Source: Saccharofermentans sp. (GTDB lineage Bacteria > Bacillota > Clostridia > Saccharofermentanales > Saccharofermentanaceae). Taken from it: 39,355 bases of DNA. Shown one piece after another: positions 16,282-22,578 of the stretch. The translations under genes were made by a program, and so were the position numbers. The notes beneath the pieces were generated by a model that had not been told where the DNA came from, did no database searches, and worked only from the letters and a program-made list of their open reading frames with translations. The stretch's first letter is position 1; each line of letters begins with the position of its first letter. Where the stretch lies: the NCBI GenBank assembly GCA_024692235.1, contig JAILMW010000037.1, positions 1-39,355 of the forward strand. Direction: 5' to 3'.

Positions 16282-17055
16282 TCAGTCTTGCTTATTCTCT
16301 TCCTCGTAGGGGATATAAAGCTGCGCATGGTCGTATGTGGTGTGGTATTGGTAGGGGTTTAAGAGCTTGAAGAAGGTCCTTTTGACTTCCTCCGAGACGT
16401 CCTTGCGGTTGATCATGACAAAGCCTCTGAAGGGCGGCATATAAGTAACGATGTCATTGATATCTGTAAAGTTCCAGCATTCGGTGCAGACAGTATCGAG
16501 GTATTTCTTAAGGCGGTCCCTGTCGGCTCTTGTTCCCTTAAAAGGCCTTACCGTGCCGTATGTGTAGAGGTGGGGCTTAACACCGTAGTTGAAGTTTAAG
16601 TCCTGGCAGCAAAGGATAGCCTGACCTGAACCTAATGACCAGCCGAGGACTTCCGTCTGTGCCTCCGGATGCTCTTCGTGAAGCTTAAGCCATTTGCTTC
16701 GAACTTCCCTCTTGATGCTCTTATACATGATGCCCCAGCCGTGGTGGACACGAAGCTGCAGGAGCTTATCTTCGAATTCGATGGCATCGTAGTATTTGCT
16801 GGAGAATTCGACTATGTTGGTGACCCAGTCCATAAGGCCCGAGCTCTTCTCGAAGTTCAGCTGGATGACATCTCTATCTTCCTCGTAGTGGATCTCGTAG
16901 TCCACTTCGTGTTCTATGTGAAGTTTCTTCTCCAGCTTGCTGTGGGAATACTTAACTGTCGTGTACTTGACTTCGTATGTCGCACGGCCCGTATTGTTAA
17001 CGTCTTCGCTGGTGTTGATGAAATACTGTTCGAACGGAAGATGGCGATATTGCAT
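16282..17055 (-). CDS. Class-3 (Lipase_3) family alpha/beta hydrolase
   Basis: The 257-residue protein has the nucleophile elbow VLGWSLGSGQA (Ser140). Upstream is HHGWGIMYKSI, the usual oxyanion region, and downstream NDIVTYMPP, where lipase class-3 proteins carry the catalytic Asp. The final YDHAQLY could supply the His. It lacks a signal peptide, so it is probably cytoplasmic and acts on lipid or ester substrates that cannot be named. The chosen ATG at 17055 has GAGGTG six bases upstream; a GTG three codons earlier overlaps that site. Unlike secreted fungal members, the N-terminal 90 residues are acidic and strand-rich. Confidence 0.8.
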   Translation of the reverse strand: MQYRHLPFEQYFINTSEDVNNTGRATYEVKYTTVKYSHSKLEKKLHIEHEVDYEIHYEEDRDVIQLNFEKSSGLMDWVTNIVEFSSKYYDAIEFEDKLLQLRVHHGWGIMYKSIKREVRSKWLKLHEEHPEAQTEVLGWSLGSGQAILCCQDLNFNYGVKPHLYTYGTVRPFKGTRADRDRLKKYLDTVCTECWNFTDINDIVTYMPPFRGFVMINRKDVSEEVKRTFFKLLNPYQYHTTYDHAQLYIPYEEENKQD

Positions 17056-17116
17056 AGGGTACACCTCACTTTTTCTTGACTTTATTATACCCTTAAGTTT
17101 CCGTAGGTGAACAGGT

Positions 17117-17159
17117 TAAAAAGGGAACTTTCCGACCGATGTCGAATCAAAAGTTCCCT
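17117..17159 (-). terminator. Rho-independent terminator downstream of higA
   Basis: On the minus strand AGGGAACTTT and its complement form a 10-bp stem around an 18-nt loop that itself holds a CGAC-CGAT-GTCG hairpin, followed by TTTTTAA. It lies 55 bp past the higA stop and closes the toxin-antitoxin operon before the lipase gene. Confidence 0.8.
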
Positions 17160-17214
17160 GATGAATTTATGTCGTATAGTAACTGCATGCCGTTATTCAA
17201 ATATTGTAATTGTT

Positions 17215-17514
17215 TCACTTCTGAACACTTTTAAGTTCTTCCTTGGGGAGAAAAGAAATACTTAACACCATATCCATACCTTCTGCCAGTCTTTGCAAAA
17301 GCCTTATCGAAGGATTTCTTGTACCGTTTTCCAAACGACTGATCTCAGTTTGTGCAATGCCGGTTTTCTCAGATAATTCTTTCTGAGTCATATTCCTTGA
17401 AATACGTGCATCGATAATAGCTCGAATGATATCCATCTCAGGTGCAATTGCTTCATATTCTTTTGCAAATTCAGGATCATTCATTCTTCTGGATTTATAT
17501 TCCTTAAGATTCAT
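17215..17514 (-). CDS. HigA-type XRE antitoxin
   Basis: The product has 99 residues. After an N-terminal arm (MNLKEYKSRRMNDPEFAKEY), a typical XRE helix-turn-helix occupies about 35-85: RNMTQKELSEKTGIAQTEISRLENGTRNPSIRLLQRLAEGMDM. It is expected to bind and neutralise the RelE-like toxin encoded just before it and to repress their promoter. The ATG follows the toxin stop by one base and has AGGAGG six bases upstream, inside the end of the toxin gene. A strong terminator follows. Confidence 0.85.
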   Translation of the reverse strand: MNLKEYKSRRMNDPEFAKEYEAIAPEMDIIRAIIDARISRNMTQKELSEKTGIAQTEISRLENGTRNPSIRLLQRLAEGMDMVLSISFLPKEELKSVQK

Positions 17515-17515
17515 A

Positions 17516-17869
17516 TCATGCCTCCTTATTACGCATTAACCAATCTGTTCTTCTTTCCTTAGCTAATTCGATTTCCCTCTTTGGAGTCTTCTGAGTCTTC
17601 TTCACAAAACCATTAGTAGCTATTATCCTTTTCCCAGCATAAAAGAAATACATAACTCGCGTGATGTTACTGCCGTGCTTACATCTGAGTTCAAAGATTC
17701 CATCTTCTATATACCCAGAATATGGTAACCTAAGTTCAGGGCCTTTCTCTTCCAATATCTCCAACAAACCAACAAGCTTAGCAGCCATCTTTACATCTAA
17801 TGAATCCAAAAAGTCCGCTATCGGTTCTTTCCCATCACTTGTAGAATAAAACTCAATTTCAAATCCCAT
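17516..17869 (-). CDS. HigB/RelE-like (phage Gp49-type) toxin
   Basis: The product has 117 residues of the RelE superfamily branch: DFLDSLDVKMAAKLVGLLEILEEKG, then LRLPYSGYIEDGIFELRCKHGSNITRVMYFFYAGKRIIATNGFVKKTQKTP, the beta sheet and basic patch typical of ribosome-dependent mRNA endonucleases, and a C-terminal AKERRTDWL. Toxin-first order with the antitoxin downstream is the higBA arrangement. The start is ATG with AAGGAG upstream. A consensus promoter with an operator-like palindrome lies 24 bp before the start. Confidence 0.85.
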   Translation of the reverse strand: MGFEIEFYSTSDGKEPIADFLDSLDVKMAAKLVGLLEILEEKGPELRLPYSGYIEDGIFELRCKHGSNITRVMYFFYAGKRIIATNGFVKKTQKTPKREIELAKERRTDWLMRNKEA

Positions 17870-17892
17870 GTGGGGACTCCTTACCTAACATA

Positions 17893-17921
17893 ATTATATG
17901 AGATATATCTCAACCAGTCAA
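17893..17921 (-). promoter_or_regulatory. higBA promoter with 14-bp palindrome in the spacer
   Basis: On the minus strand TTGACT (17916-17921) and TATAAT (17893-17898) are 17 bp apart. The perfect palindrome TGAGATATATCTCA (17899-17912) fills the part of the spacer next to the -10, so a bound repressor would block RNA polymerase. HigA is the obvious candidate. Confidence 0.75.
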
Positions 17922-17933
17922 CAGATACTTTAA

Positions 17934-18209
17934 TTAGCCTATATTTCCCGAGCTCAGTTCTACCCTTACTTTATAAGCTATTAAGCGAAGTACATATTCC
18001 GGCATTGCTCTTCGACCAAGTTCCCACTCCTGTATTGTGCGATAAGGAATACCCAACCACGAGGAGAATTCAGTTCTACTCATCCCAGACTTTTCGCGAA
18101 TAATCCTGAAACAATATGATAACCTACGGCGCTCAGCTTCTCTGTCACCACTATCATTTCTATTCAGCTCGATCACTATACCTTCAAGGTCATAGAATTC
18201 TGTACTCAT
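17934..18209 (-). CDS. XRE-type helix-turn-helix regulator
   Basis: The 91-residue product has a helix-turn-helix in its second half: REKSGMSRTEFSSWLGIPYRTIQEWELGRRAMPEYVLRLIAYK. This is the type often seen next to DUF3990/DUF3791 genes. The ATG at 18209 has TTGGAGGA five bases upstream; an in-frame start 8 codons earlier overlaps that site and is less likely. Its promoter holds a 23-bp palindrome, and a related half-site follows the transcription start, so autoregulation is likely. It lies downstream of, and in the same direction as, the ART-like DUF3990 gene, with its own promoter between them. Confidence 0.8.
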   Translation of the reverse strand: MSTEFYDLEGIVIELNRNDSGDREAERRRLSYCFRIIREKSGMSRTEFSSWLGIPYRTIQEWELGRRAMPEYVLRLIAYKVRVELSSGNIG

Positions 18210-18222
18210 AATCATCCTCCAA

Positions 18223-18279
18223 CTTGTAGTCAATGCGTATACCCATCTGTATTATATGTAGTCAATGACTACATATCAA
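18223..18279 (-). promoter_or_regulatory. Promoter of the HTH gene with 23-bp operator palindrome and a second half-site
   Basis: On the minus strand TTGATA (18274-18279) and TATAAT (18251-18256) are 17 bp apart. A perfect 11-bp inverted repeat (arm ATATGTAGTCA, 1-nt centre) occupies 18254-18276 and so covers the whole spacer. A partial copy, TTGTAGTCAATG, lies at 18224-18235 in the leader. This is a strong candidate for autoregulation. Confidence 0.8.
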
Positions 18280-18334
18280 GTTAATAATATCTCTTGGTGA
18301 TATTTCATACCACATGCATGCTGATGATAAATTG

Positions 18335-18856
18335 TTACAGGATCTTATTAAGTTCCTCCGAGAACAGCCTCATATACTGATCCTGCTCCTGCTTTAAGAT
18401 GGCGGGGTCAGTTCCTGTTATCTTCTCGGAGCTTACGAAGCGAAGATTAGCTGCGGCTTTGTCTGTCTTGATCGCATACTGGGTGTAGCACGGACCGATC
18501 ATGAGAAGCTTTATGGCATCTTCAGCCTTTACATAGCCGCTGCTTAATATGCCCAGCGTATCGAAGATCGTGTCGTTGGCTATGGGACCTACGATAACGT
18601 CTTTATCCAGCTTATCTGTCGCTCTTCTGTTGTGGAATATGTAGTCGAACCAGTCTGTGTCGCGCTCGAAGGTGTGGATATCAAGTCCTTCTTCGTCGAA
18701 TTCGTAGATATTGACCACGGCATTGTCTCTTGCCCAGCGGTAAGTAAAGTCCCGATCGGGAGTTAAGTAGAAGCCGTGACCGAAGTCGGCATTCTTTCTT
18801 CCGCGGCGAATGTCGGGGTGTCTTATCTCTTCCTTTGATGTGTGATAGAGAAGCAT
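18335..18856 (-). CDS. DUF3990 family ADP-ribosyltransferase-like protein
   Basis: The 173-residue protein matches DUF3990: LLYHTSKEEIRHPDIRRGRKNADFGHGFYLTPDRDFTYRWARD near the N-terminus, with the YH and FGxGFYLT positions used by ART-fold enzymes for NAD binding. The middle keeps DKDVIVGPIANDTIFDTL, and the rest is helical. DUF3990 proteins occur as toxin-like parts of small HTH-linked modules; here an HTH gene lies 125 bp downstream. The ATG has TAGGAGG five bases upstream, overlapping the end of the HD-GYP fragment. The target is unknown. Confidence 0.8.
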   Translation of the reverse strand: MLLYHTSKEEIRHPDIRRGRKNADFGHGFYLTPDRDFTYRWARDNAVVNIYEFDEEGLDIHTFERDTDWFDYIFHNRRATDKLDKDVIVGPIANDTIFDTLGILSSGYVKAEDAIKLLMIGPCYTQYAIKTDKAAANLRFVSSEKITGTDPAILKQEQDQYMRLFSEELNKIL

Positions 18857-18864
18857 GGTCCCTC

Positions 18865-19149
18865 CTATTCAAGATAGTCCGGATTATACCTTCTTAAGAC
18901 TGCTTTTATCTTGGGAAGTGCTGCCATAAAGACTTCCACGCACTTGGGATCGAACTGCGTTCCCTTGCCTTCTTCTATTATGTTAAGAGCTTCCTGCAGC
19001 GGGAAAGCGGGCTTATATACTCTCTTGGATGTAAGGGCATCGAAGACGTCAGCTACTGCCATTATGCGGGCAGATAAGGGGATATCTTCTCCGTGAAGTC
19101 CCTCCGAGTAGCCTTTGCCGTCCCATCTCTCATGGTGAAATGCAACCAT
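18865..19149 (-). pseudogene. HD-GYP domain fragment (C-terminal half)
   Basis: The 94 residues equal the second half of an HD-GYP phosphodiesterase: HHERWDGKGYSEGLHGEDIPLSARIMAVADVFDALTSKRVYK..., which includes HHE..DGxGYP-like and DVFDAL motifs. The first half with the H...HD metal ligands is absent, so cyclic-di-GMP hydrolysis is unlikely. The ATG has no ribosome site but follows a TGCTATAAT element by seven bases, so a leaderless transcript is possible. It is downstream of the GGDEF gene and is probably the remains of a former signalling partner. Confidence 0.75.
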
Positions 19150-19156
19150 AACTTTG

Positions 19157-19165
19157 ATTATAGCA
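19157..19165 (-). promoter_or_regulatory. Extended -10 element before the HD-GYP fragment
   Basis: The minus strand reads TGCTATAAT with TATAAT at 19157-19162. Transcription would begin at about 19150, at or one base before the ATG. The same nonamer occurs at 22491-22499 and 34820-34828. Confidence 0.5.
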
Positions 19166-19223
19166 CGGTGATATCTTTATAGAATGCGCTACGGGATATG
19201 TTAAAGAATTGTTCCCTTTTGTG

Positions 19224-20327
19224 TTATTCCCTGTCCTCTGAGATGACTACGTTCTTGCCGTGCTGCTTACCGTAGTACATGCGCTCGTCGGCTTTCTTTA
19301 TTATCTCCTCGGGAGTATTGTATGTGCCGTCGTTCTCGGCAAGACCTATGGTGGTAGTAACGAAGATCTTCTTATTTACAAATAAGGTGGGGTTGGATTC
19401 GACTGTCTTTCGCAGGCGCTCGACACGGCTTCTTGCCGATGCGAGATTGCTGCTCTTAAGAAGGATGACGAATTCTTCACCTCCCCATCTGCAGATATCA
19501 CAGCCCGGAAGCTCCTCTCTTATCATGAGGGTAGCATGCTTTAATACTTCGTCGCCCGCCTCGTGTCCGTAGGAGTCGTTGACTCTCTTAAAGTCATCCA
19601 AGTCACAGAAGGCGACGCAGAACTGCTTATCTGCCGCATGGTGCATAAGAGAATCTACAAGAGGAAGGAAACCTCTTCTGTTAAGAAGGCTCGTAAGAGC
19701 ATCCTCCGAAGCGTCCGCCGAGAGCTTCTTATTCTTCTCTTCCAGTGTGATCACGCGGTTCTCCGCCATGTAGATATAGACCGCATTGTAGAACATGGTT
19801 GAAAATACCATTGCAAATGCGGACAGGAGGACCAGGATGATCATGGTAAGAGAAGACACCTGATAGACCGGAGGGACACTGAAGTATCTTAAGTAAAGCG
19901 CGATAAACGTCGCGAAATTCAACGCCAGCATCAATACAACGCTCCACCTCTGCTTCCCCTTAAATAGCGTACATCCGAAGAAGATTATTATGGGAACGAT
20001 GGAGAACAGAAAGCAGTATGTACCGCATCTTAATCCTACAAAATGCGTTGATAAGACTGTATAGAAAGTAACTTCGAGTATAAGGCTGAAATATGCGGGT
20101 TTTATCTGTCCCGCCCTACAGAGGATATAGCAGAAGACATAGACTACTACGCTCAAGATATTGAAATAAAAAAGAGGTATGACGCCTTCTATGAAGAATA
20201 TAAAGAGCAATACAAGATGGACAACACCCATAACTCCGACAGTAAAGGAGAAGATGTGATTGACTATATACTTGAAGATCCTGCTTACCAAAGATCCCTT
20301 GCTATCGGTCGTCGCCTTATTATCCAT
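19224..20327 (-). CDS. Membrane-bound GGDEF diguanylate cyclase
   Basis: The 367-residue protein has about six hydrophobic segments in the first 190 residues, a short linker (EEKNKKLSADASEDALTSLLNRRG) and a GGDEF domain with active site RWGGEEF (282-286). It should make cyclic di-GMP at the membrane. The product-inhibition site upstream of GGEEF lacks the RxxD motif (it reads LPGCD), so feedback control may be weak. The start chosen is ATG at 20327 with AAGGAAG upstream; an ATG at 20348 has no ribosome site. An HD-GYP fragment follows downstream. Confidence 0.85.
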   Translation of the reverse strand: MDNKATTDSKGSLVSRIFKYIVNHIFSFTVGVMGVVHLVLLFIFFIEGVIPLFYFNILSVVVYVFCYILCRAGQIKPAYFSLILEVTFYTVLSTHFVGLRCGTYCFLFSIVPIIIFFGCTLFKGKQRWSVVLMLALNFATFIALYLRYFSVPPVYQVSSLTMIILVLLSAFAMVFSTMFYNAVYIYMAENRVITLEEKNKKLSADASEDALTSLLNRRGFLPLVDSLMHHAADKQFCVAFCDLDDFKRVNDSYGHEAGDEVLKHATLMIREELPGCDICRWGGEEFVILLKSSNLASARSRVERLRKTVESNPTLFVNKKIFVTTTIGLAENDGTYNTPEEIIKKADERMYYGKQHGKNVVISEDRE

Positions 20328-20521
20328 GGGTATCTTCCTTGCGCTCATGTCAGATGACGTTACTTTTCTTATCCACTAATAATTGTACACATCAAATCGT
20401 ATATCCGTATAGATAAAGTATAAACATATTATTACGGTATGTTCTTCTGTGATAGAATCGGAATTATATAAGTACCCCGTTGGGTTTCTGTATTTTATAA
20501 GCGGAAAGGCAGGTTGTGATC

Positions 20522-21658
20522 ATGATCTACAATGAATTTCAGGATATCAGGTTATCGGCTCTCGGCATGGGTAATATGAGGCTTCCGGTCATAGACGGAG
20601 ATGATTCCAGGATCGATATCAAGGCCTCCGAAGAGATCATAGATCACTGCATGAGCAAAGGTATCAATTACTACGATACTGCCTGGGGATACCACAGCGG
20701 CAATTCGGAGATCGTTGTGGGAGATCTCCTTCAGAAGTACGACAGGGACTCATTCTACCTGGCGTCCAAGTTTCCGGGCTACAGTCTTGCCAATATGCCC
20801 AAGGTAAAGGAGATCTTCGAAGAACAGCTTAAAAAGTGCAAGGTGGATCATTTCGACTTCTATCTCTTCCATAACGTATGCGAGATGAATGTCGATCATT
20901 ATCTCGATCCCAAGTACGGGATCTACGATTACCTTATGGCGCAGAAGAAAAACGGCAGGATAAAGCATCTCGGTTTCTCCGCTCACGGCGACATCGACTG
21001 CATGAAGAAGTTCCTCGATGCCTACGGCAAGGATATGGAATTCTGCCAGATAGAGCTTAACTACTTCGATTACAGATTCCAGGATGCCAAGGGCAAAGTA
21101 GAGCTTCTCAATTCCCTTAACATCCCCATATGGGTAATGGAGCCCGTAAGAGGAGGCCAGCTGGCGTCGCTCTCCGAAGATGCCGAATCCAAGCTCAGGT
21201 CTTTAAGGCCTGACGAGAAGATCCCCGCCTGGTCCTTCAGATTCTTACAGTCCATAGAAGGCGTCACCATGACATTATCCGGTATGTCCACTCTCTCTCA
21301 GGCAAAGGAGAATATCGCGACATATGAAGAGAATAAGCCTCTTACCGAAGAAGAGATGAATGTCATCCTGAAGATAGCAGACGATATGATCGATAAGACG
21401 ACAGTGCCCTGCACCGCATGTCATTACTGCGTCTCACACTGCCCGATGTCCCTTGATATCCCCTTCCTCCTTAAGCTCTATAACGAAGCCATGGTGGCAG
21501 GATCAGGCGACTTCATAGCGCCTATGGCACTTATGTCATTAGACGATGACAAGATGCCCTGGTCATGCGTAGGATGCAGGAGTTGCGAAGAAGTCTGTCC
21601 TCAGAATATCAAGATCCCGGACGAACTTACCAAGTTCTCGGCTAAGATGGGGCACTGA
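20522..21658 (+). CDS. Aldo/keto reductase with C-terminal 2x[4Fe-4S] ferredoxin domain
   Basis: The 378-residue protein has the AKR barrel: INYYDTAWGYHSG carries the catalytic Asp and Tyr, SKF the Lys and FDFYLFHNV the His. It closes with two Cys clusters: CTACHYCVSHCP (about 298-309) and CVGCRSCEEVCP (about 350-361), typical of clostridial AKR-ferredoxin fusions that accept electrons from iron-sulfur partners. A GTG six bases upstream is the alternative start; the ribosome site GGAAAGGCAGG fits either. The gene stands alone on the plus strand, divergent from the GGDEF gene. Confidence 0.9.
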   Translation: MIYNEFQDIRLSALGMGNMRLPVIDGDDSRIDIKASEEIIDHCMSKGINYYDTAWGYHSGNSEIVVGDLLQKYDRDSFYLASKFPGYSLANMPKVKEIFEEQLKKCKVDHFDFYLFHNVCEMNVDHYLDPKYGIYDYLMAQKKNGRIKHLGFSAHGDIDCMKKFLDAYGKDMEFCQIELNYFDYRFQDAKGKVELLNSLNIPIWVMEPVRGGQLASLSEDAESKLRSLRPDEKIPAWSFRFLQSIEGVTMTLSGMSTLSQAKENIATYEENKPLTEEEMNVILKIADDMIDKTTVPCTACHYCVSHCPMSLDIPFLLKLYNEAMVAGSGDFIAPMALMSLDDDKMPWSCVGCRSCEEVCPQNIKIPDELTKFSAKMGH

Positions 21659-21684
21659 CAGATCTTCCCCTGTATGCAAGATGC

Positions 21685-22341
21685 TCAGATAAGCTGCTGC
21701 TCGTTGATTATGAGCTTGAACTGAAGCCCGAGTGTCTCTGCGGCCTTACGACAGAGGATCATTCTCTGCATGAATATCTCGAAGAATTCCATTACCGAGC
21801 TGTAGTGAGTGTCGACGGATAACTTAAGCTTTATTATGGTATGAGCTTCGTTGATCTTAAGCTCGGACTTGGTGACTGAATAGTTTACTCTGTCATGGAT
21901 ATCGAAGTTAGCCTGATCCTCATTATGTACACGGTTACGTCTTACGTCACTCTTATCTGCAAGGATAATGGCTGCTGCAAGGGGACTTACAGGGACGCCC
22001 GTTCCTTCGTCGTGATTACCGATAGCTGTAACTATCTCACCGATCTCTTCGGGAGGGAAGTTCATCTCAGTCAATATCCTGTATGCGATCAGGGCGCCTG
22101 ACTGGCTGTGGTCGCAGCGGTTGACCATATTACCGATATCGTGAAGATAACCTGCTATCTTAGTAAGTTCCACTGTCCTCTCAGGATAGTTTAAAGTCTC
22201 AAGGACATAACCTGCCCTCTCTGCGACCATGGTCACATGAGCAAATCCGTGCTCCGTATATCCTAATCTGCTTAAGGATCTGTCAGCAAGCTTGATATAT
22301 GTATTTATCACGTCTGTATTCTTTATCTCTTCGTATGTCAT
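21685..22341 (-). CDS. HD domain phosphohydrolase
   Basis: The 218-residue protein carries the HD motif set: HGFAHVTMVAERAG, YLHDIGN and a later IGNHDEGTG, with HSQSG between, the pattern of metal-dependent phosphohydrolases of nucleotides or small signalling molecules. The substrate is unknown. The ATG at 22341 has AAGGGG eight bases upstream; an earlier in-frame ATG lacks support. It converges on the AKR gene (26-bp gap) and diverges from the fused kinase gene. Confidence 0.8.
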   Translation of the reverse strand: MTYEEIKNTDVINTYIKLADRSLSRLGYTEHGFAHVTMVAERAGYVLETLNYPERTVELTKIAGYLHDIGNMVNRCDHSQSGALIAYRILTEMNFPPEEIGEIVTAIGNHDEGTGVPVSPLAAAIILADKSDVRRNRVHNEDQANFDIHDRVNYSVTKSELKINEAHTIIKLKLSVDTHYSSVMEFFEIFMQRMILCRKAAETLGLQFKLIINEQQLI

Positions 22342-22490
22342 GTTTGTACCCCTTATATTAATGTCTTCTGATAGCAGATTGTACCACTTCTTCACTGCTG
22401 CATAAAAGGGGGTGCAGGCTGATCATTCTTCGTCGCTCTTTATTATCTTACTCATTAACGGGAGGGCGATACTCATGCAAAGATCCGTTT

Positions 22491-22499
22491 TGCTATAAT
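22491..22499 (+). promoter_or_regulatory. Extended -10 promoter of the fused kinase gene
   Basis: TGC-TATAAT (TATAAT at 22494-22499) is an extended -10; no good -35 is seen. Transcription would start near 22506, leaving a 5' leader of about 73 nt. An ATG at 22498 overlaps this box and therefore cannot be the start codon. Confidence 0.6.
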
Positions 22500-22578
22500 G
22501 GTCATAAAGAGTACACATCTTTTTTCTATACTCACGATGTACAAAGAAGCCCGCATCGATAAGAAGGAGTCAAAAAAG

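Noticed and set aside
22498..22500. Upstream ATG for the fused kinase
   Set aside because: It lies inside the -10 box; the ATG at 22579 has a proper ribosome site.
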